Assembly: GCA_029204225.1 (NCBI GenBank)
Contig: CM055098.1
Location: 17,503,303 to 17,567,302, forward strand
DNA: 64,000 nucleotides
Direction: 5' to 3'
DNA from: Diphasiastrum complanatum
Lineage: Eukaryota; Streptophyta; Lycopodiopsida; Lycopodiales; Lycopodiaceae
Shown here: positions 45,396 to 57,365 of the stretch, piece by piece
How the letters are laid out: each line of letters opens with the position of its first letter
Position numbering within the stretch: position 1 is the first letter of the stretch
Program-made: the position numbers and the translations under genes
Notes under the pieces: generated by a model
What the model saw: the letters and a program-made list of their open reading frames with translations, nothing else
Database searches by the model: none
What the model was told of the DNA's origin: nothing

Positions 45396-46430
45396 TCAGA
45401 GGTGGGGTGGTGGTTTCGGTGGATTGGAGTTGTTGTTTCCACTTACCCACATGTTTCCATAGAACGTGGAAAGGGAGAATGACGTTAGCTTGTAACAGAT
45501 CACCCCAGACTTCAGTGCCTTCAGCGTTTGATGTACTTTATGAGAAGTAGAAGAGTGTTGGTTTGCATTTCGAATGTGCTGTCGATATTGGTGATGCATC
45601 CTAATTTTTTAAAATGGTTATGGATATGCAATAGGTGTAGAACCTTCACTTGGAGGTACAGTGTGTTGCTGGGTTTTGCTGGGTGCAATGGTAGGGGCTC
45701 GACATTGGATTTGTGCACGAGTCAAGACCCATGCTGGCAGAGTTTCGATTGGCAAGGTTTCTACCTGCACGGAACAGATAGGAGCAGCTGGTTTAGATAT
45801 GGAAGGACAACTCTTCACATGGTGTTCAATGCCAAATTTTCACAAGCTGGTGAAAAGCGAAGTTTGTCTAGGTAGCAAATACTAGGATGTTTACCTGCAC
45901 AGATAAAGAATTCGTGTATTGCAGAAAGTTAATGCGTTGCAAACAGAGCTTGGTTAGGATCATAGGTTTGGGCATTGGGGTCAACCACTTGAGAATTAGG
46001 ATCATATTGATAATAGACAACTTGCTCAGAGGAGTGCGTGGTTGAAGTAGTGTCATCCACATAATAAGTTGCTAGATCAACGACATATGTATCAACAAAG
46101 TGCACATTTTGTTGTGGAGCGGGTTGATTGACGACAAACTGTTGACGTGGTGGATATTGATTGGGTGCAGTTGGTTGTGGTGGATATTCTCCTGATTGTG
46201 GCATGGGTTGTTGTGGATTGTAAGCACGGTATTGTCGATATAGGGGTTTGGATGCTACCGGATAATGGTGTTTCAATTGGGGACACTCATTAGCAATGTA
46301 ATTTGTGGACAGATCGGACACCAGACATTTTCTCTTGCTGAAAAAGATTTATATCAATATTTTTTGTGGCATTCTAGAAATCAGCAATTAGTTTATCCAT
46401 ATGAGTTTGTTGAGCTTTTGCCGAAGATAC
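45396..46430 (-). pseudogene. Gypsy-3 gag, C-terminal part
   Basis: Gln/Pro/Tyr-rich segment (QYPPRQQFVVNQPAPQQNVHF), then DPNAQTYDPNQALFATH and GIEHHVKSCPS, which is what remains of the second zinc knuckle that reads CENCGIDHVKDC in Gypsy-4. The capsid part is missing: similarity to Gypsy-4 stops at about 46,430 with the AQQTHMDKLIADF helix. Confidence 0.75.
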
Positions 46431-48780
46431 AACATTGACGCCATTGCCGCTCTTTCTACTCTTTTCTCATGTTGCTTTTGTAATATAAAAGTTCTGTTCT
46501 GTCATGTTTTAAAACTAGTATTTACGTCTTTTGTTGATGTTTTTTGCTTGTTTTCAGCCAGAGTTGCCACTCTTTTCTCATTTTCTACTTGGTTGCTCAC
46601 TTGTTGCTTTCTTTCTTGCATTTGTACTGTAAAATCTTGCTTATTTCTTTGTTTCGTTTCAGAAGGGTATCAACTTAGGATCTGCCGCACGATCCAGTTT
46701 TTGAGAGAGGGAGAGAGAGAGCGCTGCAGCAGCAAAATCAACCTCAGCAGCAGATCTAGATGTGATTACTTTCACTGAACATTTTGCTTTTTCCCCTTTC
46801 CAAACTACCAGTTGTTGCTTGGTCAACCTTGCGGCAGGAGCTGTCATACTTTGTGATCACAAAGTGAAGGCCTTTCAGGTTGGCGATCCCGACGCAGATG
46901 CAAATGCACAAGATTTGGTTCTGTTCATTTTTGCTTCCCTGATATGAACCCAGCTTAACAGATCCTTTTTCCCACTGGAATGGCAAGGCTGAGGGTCCCC
47001 TCATCACGTGCATGGAGGCTTCTTCGCCCCTCATTCTATCTGAGAGAACCCTGCAGATTTGCCTTCATTTTTTGTTCTACTGCTCTGTTCTACCCTCATG
47101 CTGTGGGACATGCAAAGCTTAGTAAGAGATCACAGAATTTACAGCAAAGCTCAATGAAGAGAGAGACCAACTTGCGTTGGAGTTGGATGGGTTAAGAAAA
47201 ATACTGAAAGATCATGGTCTACATCTGAACAATGGTGTAAAACAAGGAGGGACAACTCAGTCATCTACTGGCAAGGAGCAGCAAGGACCAAGAATTAGAT
47301 GGTGCTACAGTGTTCGATACTTCAAATAAACAAGATATCAAATTGTCAGAGCTTAAACATTCACAAGAGGGTCATGGTGCTGAGAGTCAAAATGATGACA
47401 GTGACCTGATTACCAAGAATAGAAGAGAAAATAATATAGAGCAAGAAATAAACTGAAGTGTAATAGAAAAGAAAGACCGATACAGCGAGAGATTATAGAG
47501 CAATTGAGAATGGCGAGCAGCAACAGCTGCTGCACCTTGTTGCTGACATATCGTCTTCTCCAGGTAGCTATGCAATAGCGAGCGCTCTACAACCATCTCA
47601 GTCTCTCCCTGCTGCGGCCAACTTTTTGAGAGCAACTTCTTGAGAGAAGGGGATGAGCTCATGAACCATCTCCACCTCACACTGATTCTGACATGTAGCG
47701 TGTTTTTTTTTGCACCAGCCCACTCGTGCAGCAGGTCTACACGCACTTGCCCAGCCAAAAAAACGTTTTTCTTGGCGGTTTCCAGTTTGCACGTAGCATC
47801 TGACAGGCCGTTTGCAAGATTTGCTTGGCAGTTTCCACTCAGACAGCCATTTTTCAGGTGGTGCTGGCCCTACGATCCACCAAAAAGGCCTGTGCAAATA
47901 TCAGGACGCTTCATTTTTCTGATCACCTCATCCTACAAGTCAACAAACAACGTTGAAGGCCTGCTGCTTCTTCAAGCTGGGGTTTCTAGCTAAAAATTTG
48001 AAGAACTCTCTCCCTGTCCAGTCATTTTGGTTGTTGTAAAGCCGTCAACAGGGGCGCTCTAGGTAGAAGAATGTGTTGTCAGAGAGCCGCTAGTCTCCGT
48101 AGACAGTAGAAGACGTGAGATCAGAAGCAAAGTCGCTGCCTCTGAAACCCTTTGGAAATCTCCATAGCTGGAAATACATGAGCAAAAGAGATAGGGTCAG
48201 TCGACGAGGGTCGCGCGCAACGATCCGGAGCAAGTCCTTAGTGCATATAAGGAGCTAGCTGCTCGGGGATCCAGTTTTGCCGCACAGATCCAGAGAGGAA
48301 CGTCGGATTTTGATCCAAGCTGATGGATGGTTGTGATGAAGCACTTAGGGAGGGCCATGGGTCGTTGGATCCTTGATAGCCATTGGATCTTCTTAAATCG
48401 GTTGTGAACTTCATTTGAAAGGGCTCGAAATGCATAAGGCACTTGAACGTCTTTAAAAAATCTTCAATTTAAAGTAGAATTTAGGTCCCTTCAAAAACTC
48501 AAATAGCCCTTACTTCCATTTCCTTTGGTCTACATGGGGTCTTCAAGCTTATTCTTACTAATTTCCATGCAAGACCCCACTCGCACAGCCCATTTTTGAC
48601 CTCTGCAGATCTCAAGATCCATCTTTTTCAGTTGTGCGAGTACCGATTTGAGCTCCCTTGGATTTCTTCTCAAAAACCTATTTTTTGCATTTCTAATCTG
48701 ATTTTCAGGTCCTACTCGCACACTAGTAAAATCGACTAATCTTGAGCCAACTATGTGAGTTCCTCAACATTCAAATAGTT
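46431..48780. other. Unassigned; contains exon-like plus-strand stretches
   Basis: Near 47,135-47,300 the plus strand encodes a charged helix (AKLNEERDQLALELDGLRK, then ILKDHGLHLNNG), preceded by a TTTACAG acceptor-like site. After a frame change, 47,310-47,460 gives DTSNKQDIKLSELKHSQEG. This looks like the end of a cellular coiled-coil protein, but I cannot name it. An 18-bp perfect palindrome (ACTTTGTGATCACAAAGT) lies at 46,848-46,865. The rest, including 47.5-48.8 kb, shows nothing firm. Confidence 0.3.
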
Positions 48781-48924
48781 GTGCAAGTACCTCAGGTAGA
48801 TTGTGCGGATAGGTTCCCCAGTGCGAGTCATTTTGACTTGTTCCCCCTATGCAAGTCATTTTTGTCAATTTTGCGTCATTACCACTACCATAAACCAAAA
48901 ACCAAGAAGCATTACCACTACCAT

Positions 48925-49360
48925 TCTGTTGTGCGAGTCGTTTCTGTGTTGTACCAGTCATTTTTGGAGTTGTACGAGTCATTTCTGTGTTGTGAGAATC
49001 ATTTTTGTATTGTACGAGTCATTTTTTGAGTTGCGCGAGCCATTTCTTGTATTGTACGAGTCATTTTTGGAGTTGTACGAGTCAATTTTGTGTTGTACGA
49101 GTCATTTCTAGAGTTGTACAAGTCATTTCTGTGTTGTACGAGTCATTTTTGAAGTTGCGCGAGTCATTTTTGGAGTTGTGCGAGTCATTTCTATGTTGTA
49201 CGAGTCATTTTTTTGCGCGAGTCATCTTCTGTGTGAGTCATGTGCGAGTCGTCTGTTTCCGTCCACGAGTCATTTTTTCGCGCGAGTCATCTTCTGTGCG
49301 AGTCCTGTGCGAGTCGTCCGTATCCGTCCACGAGTCATTTTTTGTACAAGTCCCCAGTAA
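48925..49360 (+). repeat. Minisatellite, unit about 20-21 bp (GTACGAGTCATTT core)
   Basis: About fifteen imperfect units of the type TTGTACGAGTCATTTYTG(T/G)... lie head to tail. They are followed by two ~65-bp higher-order units with CGCGAGTCATCTTCTGTG and GAGTCGTC.GT.TCCGTCCA. Sparser copies of GTGCGAGTC reach back to about 48,700. A continuous plus-strand frame across it encodes a repetitive Ser/Cys/Phe peptide, which is a by-product of the repeat. Confidence 0.9.
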
Positions 49361-50265
49361 TTTTATTGCTCTGTGGTCCATTTGAGTTGACTAGATCCGA
49401 AATAACTCACACAACTATATGAGTCATTCCTTGATTTTCGCAACGACTTTTGTCAGCTACAAGAATCCTAGAGGAGGTGAGTAATTTCAAAAAAAAAAAA
49501 AAAAAACTCCCAAATAAGATAAGAAAACCCAGAACAAACTTGTAGAAATACTTTCAAGTGCAACATCTTTGATCTCTTCTAAAATAGAACTATCTAGTAC
49601 TCGCATAGCCTATTTTTTGGCAAGATCTGGACTTGTGCGAGTCCCAAGCATGCATGCGAATTTTATCCAGAGAGGTTCATTTGTGATCACAACGAAGACC
49701 CATAATTTCAAGCACTTGAAACTTAGTAAAATCCTCTAAGATCAACATCATATGGTTCCACTCAGGAAACTCCAAGCTCTTGCAGATACATGTTGCACCT
49801 AGAATTGTACATATCCATCTTACATCGCCGACAATCCTCTCTTGATGAATTCGTTATAGATCCGTCACGATAAGTTTGCCAAATCTGTCGATATCAACAT
49901 CCATCACCCATCACCTAAGTGCATAGAATCTCGACATAGAGAGCGCTTGTTTTGAAACAAGTTTGCCTGAGACAGTTGTTTTTCTTGTAAGGAGTTCAAT
50001 GGTATGTTAAGAGCGTTCAGATGGCAAGGAGCAAATGGCCTGTCATAATCTCAAGCTAACAAACGTTGAGTTTTCTGAGTGAAAGTTTTGTATGCTGAGT
50101 TACTACTGACCAATGGGGATCAATCCATTGCCTTCAAATCTCGAGACCGCCGATGAAGAGGCCTGTCCAAGTACTGCCACCCTCTAGTGGTAATATGAGA
50201 ACATGAGACTCTAGTGAGGCAAATGATAGTGGCGTGTCAACAATGCCAAACATGTCAAACCAGGA
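49361..50265. other. No gene recognised; short poly(A) tract
   Basis: An A-run of about 20 lies near 49,488-49,506. It could be the tail of a retrosequence, but I see no coding remnant to its left. The rest is featureless. Confidence 0.4.
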
Positions 50266-50575
50266 TCAGATTTCATTGGAATAACTCGAAAATACTATGA
50301 GACTCTCTGTTATCACCAATGGTAAGATAGAGAGCAAAATTGTGCTGCACATTGTCTTATACTCTACTTTCGTTACGGATAGAGCAACTGTACTTTGCTT
50401 CTTACTAGACCAAGAAATGCAATTACCACAAAACTGAAACACATACTCTATGGTTGACCTCAATCATCACAATCACCTACCCAATTCGCATCCACATAAC
50501 CAAAGACCTTAGGTAAGCCTTCCTATCTCCTGTGCACAACCAAAATTGGATGTGCCCTTGACATATTGCAAAATG
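50266..50575 (-). pseudogene. Copia RNase H fragment
   Basis: The minus strand reads LPKVFGYVDANWVGDCDD, then after a frame change TIEYVFQFCGNCISWSSKKQSTVALSVTKVEY, the copia RNase H signature (GY.DADWAGD...RKST.GY.F...G..ISW.SKKQ..VALS..EAEY). Ends are abrupt; no LTR is attached. Confidence 0.85.
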
Positions 50576-50944
50576 AGTTTGGCTGCCTTTCAACCCACTT
50601 TTTTAGTATGCACGATTCATTTTTGACCTCCACGAATTTTGTCTTAGAGACAAACTTTTTAAAAATAGACAAAAATCATTTTTTTGCATCAGATGCTCAC
50701 ACCAGAATTTGCAGACAATTCGTTGAAATTCAGAATCATCTTCAAGATTTTCTATCATCTTTGCGAATTTTGATCAGAAACATTTTTGCACTGTCAGACA
50801 ATTTTCCTATTTTAGTGCACAAAAAACACTTACAAAAATTTGCCGACCCTCAAAACAATGCCTCAAAATTCACAAACCTCATTAGGAAACCGTGGACACT
50901 GAGCACGAATTCTAAGTAGAGTTGCAAATTTCTGACCAAAAGAG

Positions 50945-50953
50945 CTATAGATA
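50945..50953 (+). promoter_or_regulatory. TATA-like box upstream of accessory ORF copy
   Basis: CTATAGATA about 110-120 bp before ATG 51,064, followed by a CT-rich stretch and then GCCACCATGA, a good plant start context. The minus-strand copy has a TATA-like sequence at the matching place. Confidence 0.35.
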
Positions 50954-51063
50954 GACCTCCTCTCTCCTCCCCACGAATTCATTCTAGATTTCTGCTCTCG
51001 AGTTCATGCTGAAATTTTTCAAGTTTTTCAAACTTGCCAGAACACTCTAGAATCACTGCCACC

Positions 51064-52056
51064 ATGACCTCTCGAGACTCCTTGCTCTCTCTCCATCGTC
51101 GTAAGTCCCCTAAGCCTTATTCAAGAGACATTTTTATGATCTCTATCAACAATCATGCCGAGCAACTTCTCCTGGCCAAAGATATTTTGACAAACCTTGG
51201 TTTTGATCTCACACACTTCTGTGACCAGCAGAGCGAGAGCCTGATTCGAACTGCCTACTCAACATATTCGGATGAGTTTGACACGTTCAAAATTACATCC
51301 AAGGGTGGCCATTCTACCATCATCAACATCTCTCCCGAGCATATCTAGAGTATTGGATTTCCTAATCTAGGAGACATGATCCATGGCAAAGGCACAAGTT
51401 ATGATGCCGAATATTTCATCAAGTTTCTAACAAAGGACAACAAAACTATTGCCCAAACCAACGACAAGATCATTGTTCGTCTCCTAACCAATCCCCATCT
51501 CAGAGCAGCATCAGAGATCCTCATTGCCATACCGTCAAAATGGATCACATCCCACCGAGCGATCTTTTCTCCTTGACGCTCACCATGGATGATCCCACTC
51601 AAAATTACAAGTGGGCAGAGAAGGTATCAGACATACTATGCGGGGCCCTAAAAGCTAGGAAACCAACCACCAAATGTGGATATCTCCTCCAAATGTTGGT
51701 CACCAAATGGTTGGGACATCGAGCGGCCGCTACTATTAGAGAGCTCGTCTATCCGAGCACCAAAAAGCGCGCCACCCCACATATATCAGCTGAGCCTATC
51801 TCACCCACACCACCAACAAAGAAGCAGAAGGGCAAGGCACTCAACATGGATGCCGCCATCTCCCCTGATATCCTATCCAGCGATATACGGACAGAATATG
51901 CTGAATCCGGTGGGAGCTTGAAAACCACTAAAGTCCCAAAGGAGGTTCTGGCACAACAAGAGGCCTTACTCCAACAAGCCCAACAACGTCGACAAGCAGT
52001 AGCAGCAGCAGCATGCAGTTCACTTGATGCAGCCGCTTCGATTGTTGTGGGGGGGA
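51064..52056 (+). pseudogene. Gypsy accessory ORF, first part (part A), plus-strand copy
   Basis: Starts MTSRDSLLSLHRRKSPK at ATG 51,064. Then LAKDILTNLGFDLTHF, ESLIRTAYSTYSDEFDTF, an in-frame TAG (51,346-51,348), IGFPNLGDMIHGKGTSYDAE and PHLRAASEIL. After a frame change near 51,535, HIPPSDLFSLTLTMDDPTQNY, KCGYLLQMLVTKWLGH, a basic linker (KKQKGKA) and a Gln-rich helix (EVLAQQEALLQQAQQRRQ). It ends directly at the polypurine tract and LTR. In this copy part B is absent. No known domain is recognised. Confidence 0.7.
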
Positions 52057-52845
52057 TAATGTTAGCAACTGTGCTAACACAGAGAAAAATAAAAAGAAAG
52101 AAATAAAACTCCGTGGCATGTGTTTTGTAAGCCCACGTATGAGTATTTGTCAATAAACTTCCACCATGGCATGTGTTTTGTAAGTCCATGAGTAGAAGCT
52201 TAAAATAGTAATAAAATAGCTTAAACTTAGATTTAGAACTTAGACTTAGAAAACTTAAGATTAGAAATATTTGTCAAGTTTTCCTAAGTTAGAAACGTTG
52301 AAATTCTAAATCCTAAGTTAGAAGTTCTAGAATGGCTAGAAATAAGTTAGTCCCATAAGTTAGTGGATGCTTATGGAAGACCCTCCTTGCCATAAAAGGA
52401 GAGGTATTTGCCATGTAAATAACACTTTTGAGATTATGCTAATTGCTCTCTCTTGAGACTATCTTGCTATTTCACTTGTGTTCCCTTTGGAAAGGTGCAT
52501 AGCTTGAGGGAAGGTGCTCAGGCCTCTTCTTGCCTCCTTTTCATCGGTTTCTATATTGTGGCATGTTCTTATTTGAAAATTGCTTAGTTAGTCGCAATCT
52601 ATTATTTCTATCTCCCTTTTGGATGTTAAATTAGAAGTAGTTTAATCTTCTTTCTAGTTGGGTACCGCCTTAGCAAGGTCTTATTATTTTATTAATCAGT
52701 TTTATGGAAAGCCTTGGTGCTCCCGTACTTTGTTTATTTCCATTTGGAAGCTTTGGTAGGTTCTTAAAAGTGGACGATCCTCTCTACACTATACTACACC
52801 CGTGAGTAGATCTAGCCATCACATAATCTAGACATACTTCCAACA
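52047..52845 (+). repeat. Polypurine tract and gypsy 3' LTR (786 bp)
   Basis: GTGGGGGGGATAA precedes TGTTAGCAAC (LTR start 52,060). The LTR ends ACTTCCAACA at 52,845. It matches the LTRs at 58,691-59,534 and, partly, 53,824 and 21,025. A CAA-repeat follows, so a target duplication cannot be read. Confidence 0.85.
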
Positions 52846-53818
52846 ACAACAACAACAATGTTATTACCATGGCAACCAAATCACTATCATAGGCCCAATT
52901 ATTTTTGTTTTTGTTTATGACGATTTCTTCCTAGATAATATGATACAAAGCTTCATGATCCCTAGTAGCATAATCCATTTGAATGCCATGTGAAGCTTAT
53001 TGGCTATTTTGGAGTGTCACCCAGAAGTTGCACCATCCTATTGTTTTTTATTATTATCATTTAATATTGCTCACACTGTGTGAACAATACTTGCAATGCC
53101 AATGTTGCAAACAACTAGATATTGTTTACTACATCATGACAAGAATTTAGGGCATGTAAATTGGTTAATTGTAGCAAAAAAAAAATCGTTGATCGAAATT
53201 ATGCCAATTTTGAAGTTAATTTTGGGAAAAAATTTCTAGCAATACTAATGCATAGTTTTGTGCACTATTGAAAATCATATGCTTGAACTTAGTTAACATT
53301 GTTTTGAGTTTCAAAATCTTTGTATGTGAGAATCATAGCGATTTTAAGTGAGTGATTGTGGCATCTGATGAATTCAAAATGGTTGAGTTGATTGTAAATT
53401 TGATTTTTTTGAGTTATTATTTGAAAATTGAATATAAGTGACTTTGTAGGATAAATGTAATGTAAGTTGAGAATCATTGCTTCTTAAGGGCCATTTGAAG
53501 GTTGTTATTGATTACTTGTAGATTTTTCAAAGTAATGTGATTGCCTTATTGGATTCTAAGTGAAATCGGATCAATTATTGGGTCACAATTTTTTTTATCA
53601 CATTTTGACAAGATAAATTATTTGCAATATAATTAGACAGTTTCCTATGCATAAGTAATTAACAACGGCTAATAAGAATGTTGATGCCCACTTATCTTTA
53701 GTAAGTGTAACACTTATTGAGATGAACAATTGTGACTATCATATGGAGAAGCTTACAAAGATGAAGACGTTGGCATCTCCTAACTTAGGTTTCAAATCTA
53801 AGCAATATACAAGAGAGA
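52846..53818. other. No feature recognised
   Basis: Very AT-rich sequence. The last ~100 bp before 53,819 continue, across the Gypsy-4 insertion, into 59,540 onward. No coding family recognised. Confidence 0.4.
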
Positions 53819-53823
53819 AGAAA

Positions 53824-54085
53824 TGTTAGCAGCTGTGCAAACACAGCGAAAAATATAAAAAATTAAAAGAAAACTCTGTGGCATGTGTATTGTAAGCCCA
53901 TGTATGAGTATTTGCCAATAAACTTCTACCATGGCATGTGTTTTGTAAGTCCATGAGTAGAAGCCTAAAAATAATAAAATAACTTAAACTTAGGCTTAGA
54001 ACTTAGACTTAAGAAACTTAAGCTTAAAAAGATTCTAAGTTATCTTAAGTCCCAAATTAGAAACTCCTAAAGTTCTAAGATACCT
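53824..54085 (+). repeat. Gypsy-4 5' LTR, 3'-truncated
   Basis: About 260 bp matching the first part of the 3' LTR (CTGTGGCATGTG.ATTGTAAGCCC, AACTTAGACTTAAGAAACTTAAGC). It switches directly into gag-coding sequence near 54,085, so the rest of the LTR, the primer site and the gag start are deleted. Confidence 0.85.
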
Positions 54086-55135
54086 CTGAAACCGAAAAAC
54101 TCCGACTATTCCCGATGGTACTCTATGGAACAGCCAAAGAGTATCTTAATCTTGAAGCTCCTGATCTTGCTTCTTGGACTACCCTCAAGGACGCTCTCAT
54201 CAAGGTTTCAAACTCTCTAAACTGCCTCAGAGCCCATTTATCCAAATCACAAATATTAAGATGCATCGTGAAGATCTATTAGGAACTACATTGAGCATTT
54301 TAAACGCCTCAAGGTAGAATGTATTAACGAAAATATCACCGAAAGAATGGCCATCAAGCTGTTCTTGGTTGGACTTCCTAAAAATATATACGAGGACTGA
54401 AACCAGTTGACCTTTATGATCAACTTAAGGATGTAATGACTGATGCCATTCGTGAAGACGACGAGGATTTTGATGATGACTTTGATACTCATGAAAAGAA
54501 ATCTAAGAATCTCGAACATCTTATATACCATCCAATCTTCTGAACTTCTGCATCAAATGGAAACCTGGCAAAAAGCTCAACAAACTCATATAAATAAACT
54601 CATTGTTGATTTCCAAACTGCATAAAAAATATTACTGATAAATCTTTTCCAGGGGTGTACCAACCATGACCAATTGCACTAAATCAATACCAACCAACCC
54701 GCTCCACAACAAGTTGTGCACTTCATTGATCCGAACACCATTGATCCAGCAACTTATATGTGGACGATACTACTCAACTAGCATACTCTGAGAAAATTAT
54801 ATGTTATCCGGTTGACCCCAATGCCCAAACCTATGACCCTAACCAAGCGGTGTTTGCCACGCATCAACTTCCAGCAATACGAGGATGTTTTATCTACGCA
54901 GGTAAACATCCTAGTATTCGTTGCCCAGATAAATTTTGCTTTCCACCAGCTTGTGAAAATTGCGGCATTGATCATGTGAAGGATTGTCCTTCCCGATCTA
55001 AACCAGTTGCTCCTCTGTTCCATGCAAGTAGAAACATTGCTAGTCGAAACTCATCCAGCATGGGTGTTGACTCGTGCACAAACCCAATGCCAAACCCCTA
55101 CAGTTGCACCCAGCAAGACCCAGCAGCATAATGTA
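54086..55135 (+). pseudogene. Gypsy-4 gag
   Basis: Capsid remnant TEKLRLFPMVLYGTAKEYLN, LASWTTLKDALIK and, in changing frames, AIKLFLVGLPKNIYE and the helix QKAQQTHINKLIVDF. The C-terminal part has DPNAQTYDPNQAVFATH and two zinc knuckles: CFIYAGKHPSIRC (its second Cys replaced by Tyr) and CENCGIDHVKDC (intact C-X2-C-X4-H-X4-C spacing). Confidence 0.85.
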
Positions 55136-56779
55136 CCTCCAAGTGAAGATTCGACACCCATTGTCTATCCTCAACCATCCGAAAAAATTAGGCTGCATCA
55201 CCAGTATCGATCGACGACAAATTCACAATGCAGACCAACACTCTTCCACCTCCCATAAAATACCTCACACGTCTTTTGAGAACAAAAACTTTGAAGGCAC
55301 TGAAGTCTAGGGGGATTTATTACAAGCTAATGTGACTCTCCCTTTCCACGTTTTCTGGAAACATGCGAGAAAGTGAAAACAACAAATCCAATCCACCGAC
55401 ACCACCACCCCTCATGAGTTGTCCAAAATGCCATTGCACCTAAATCCGCTCAGTGGAAGGGGCAATATCAAGATTCCAGCTACTCATCGCCAATATCGCA
55501 AAGTCCTAGCTATGCTAGATGGTCGCTCAGGTGTCAACATGAGTTTCACATCCCTAATGTTAGAATGGAATCTGAAAGACAAACTTACCAACCCACTTGT
55601 TAGCTTAGGATGGCTAAGCAAACTGTGGTTTAACCTATCAATTTCCTCCCACAAGTTCTTCTCAAACTAGGAGGCCTGAAATTTTCTATAGACCTAGTCA
55701 TACTCGATATCCCTAGTAATGCCTATTCCTACGAGTTACTACTTGGTCACCCATGGCTCACCAATGCAAGAGTCGTTCATGACTGGAGCAAAGGACGAGT
55801 CACCTTTGGTAATAGAGATAGCTCTATTACCATTGATTCATCTGGCAAACTCAAACCCACACGTTTTCACGACAAGGGATCCTCTACTACTAATTCATTG
55901 TTTGAGCCATACCCATCCACTCAAGAAAAAGGCCATAATGTTGAACCTACTGATATCATAAATTGGAGTCATAGTTTGGCTACCATTGATTGTGTAAATG
56001 CCGATTATTGTGCTCAACATCAAGATGATTGTACCTATACTCCTTTGGCCGATAATGAACAATTTTTTGATCTAGACACCCCTATCATTAATATCAATTT
56101 TATTGACATTCTTCCACACAATGATGAGTTGTTAAATGTTGCATGGCTATCTACTGATGAATCAGAAGATTTTTTTGTAGATGATGAAAATGTCTTACAA
56201 ATTCAGAATTGCCCAGAAGATTTGGACATTTTTTATATTCAGAGAAATGGAGGCATTCCACTCAAGGCCTTTCTGCAGCATTCATCCAAAGTGGAAGCAG
56301 TTGCCAAGGTTACGGTCGAAAACCTAATACCAAGCTATACCATGTCAAACGACCAAACTATCCATGGGACCTCTGTGAGGAGGAAACAAATTGACGACGA
56401 GATCCTCCATGATGTGCCACCACCTCATCCACACACCTCGTGTCCTCCAAAGCCACAACCTCGTGGCCATACCATGAAAGAAAAGATGAAGAAGCCCCTT
56501 CAAATCCAGCCGCCTGGAGACTTTACCACTGCTAGGGAAGTTCCTGATATCGCATCCACTCATATGCCAATCCTTGAACCTCCCAAGTCACCATCTAGAC
56601 AGTTAAAAGGCAAGACCCCCCTTGACTCCCTAGCACATGATGTGCCTGCATATTTGAAACACTATACGATCGAGGATGTGACCATCCAATTAACACAAGC
56701 TCAACGTGAGCCAAATGGTAATCCACCCTACAAAGGCCCTGTTCGAACCATCACTCTCTCCTTGAGTGAGCCCAATTAA
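55136..56779 (+). pseudogene. Gypsy-4 protease and long pre-RT linker
   Basis: The protease has LAMLDGRSGVN, with Arg replacing the second Gly of DGGSG. YSYELLLGHPWL and VTFGNRDSSITIDSSG follow in another frame. From 55,898 an 881-bp open frame (293 residues) is intact: NWSHSLATIDC, an acidic segment (DESEDFFVDDENV), WDLCEE in an alternative frame, and KPQPRGHTMKEKMKK, ending TLSLSEPN. It is the longest intact open stretch of the element. Confidence 0.8.
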
Positions 56780-57365
56780 AGTAACAAATACATTGTCCAC
56801 GTCGGGGCTCATCTCAATCAGGAACAACGCAGAAGGCTTGAGAAGCTTCTGCACAAATATCGACGTGTCTTTGCTTGGTCCTATAAAGACATGAAAGGAG
56901 TCTCACCCCAAGTAGTTGTACATCATATCCCCAACTGCTAGTTGTCCCTATAGATGTAATCCGATCTACGAGGCCAAAATCAAAAATGAGTTACAACGCT
57001 TGTTAGATGCAGGATTCATCTATGAAATCGAGCATACTGAGTGGGTCTCCCCAATCGTCATCGTTCCTAAGAAAAATGGAAAACTCCGCATCTGTGTTGA
57101 CTTTAAAAAACTTAATGTTGTCACAGAACATGATCATTTTCCATTACCTTTTGAAGAATCCATCTTAGAAAATCTAGCAAGAGATGAGGCCTACTCCTTC
57201 TTAGATGGCTTTAGTGGATACAATATGATTCAAATTGCTGAAGAAGATCAACATAAAATCGCTTTTGCCATAGAATAAGAAACTTTCTGCTGGAAAGTCA
57301 TGCTTTTTGGTCTCTATAATGCCCCTAGCACTTTCCAGCGTGTTATGCAAGTTGCCTTTTCTCAG
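56780..57365 (+). pseudogene. Gypsy-4 reverse transcriptase, N-terminal half
   Basis: VHVGAHLNQEQRRRLEKLL, KYRRVFAWSYKDMKGVSP, then AGFIYEIEHTEWVSPIVIV, PKKNGKLRICVDFKKLN, DHFPLPF, SFLDGFSGYNMIQIAEEDQH (first catalytic Asp), an in-frame TAA at 57,276-57,278, and VMLFGLYNAPSTFQRVMQ. These are canonical Ty3/gypsy RT blocks. The sequence then switches to accessory ORF part A before the RT YxDD motif is reached. Confidence 0.9.

Larger units (their letters stand above)
41165..46430 (-). mobile_element. Gypsy-3: minus-strand Ty3/gypsy element, reverse transcriptase deleted
   Basis: On the minus strand: gag end (46.4-45.4 kb), protease (45.4-44.7), linker, RNase H (44.48-44.27), integrase (44.26-42.9), spacer, accessory ORF part A (41.88-41.17). 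The reverse transcriptase body between linker and RNase H is gone. No LTR is seen at either end. Peptides are close to those of Gypsy-4 at 53.8-59.5 kb, so they are the same or sister families. Confidence 0.8.

Noticed and set aside
48925-49360. CRISPR-like regular repeats
   Set aside because: There are no unique spacers; units are imperfect and directly adjacent, and the genome is eukaryotic.
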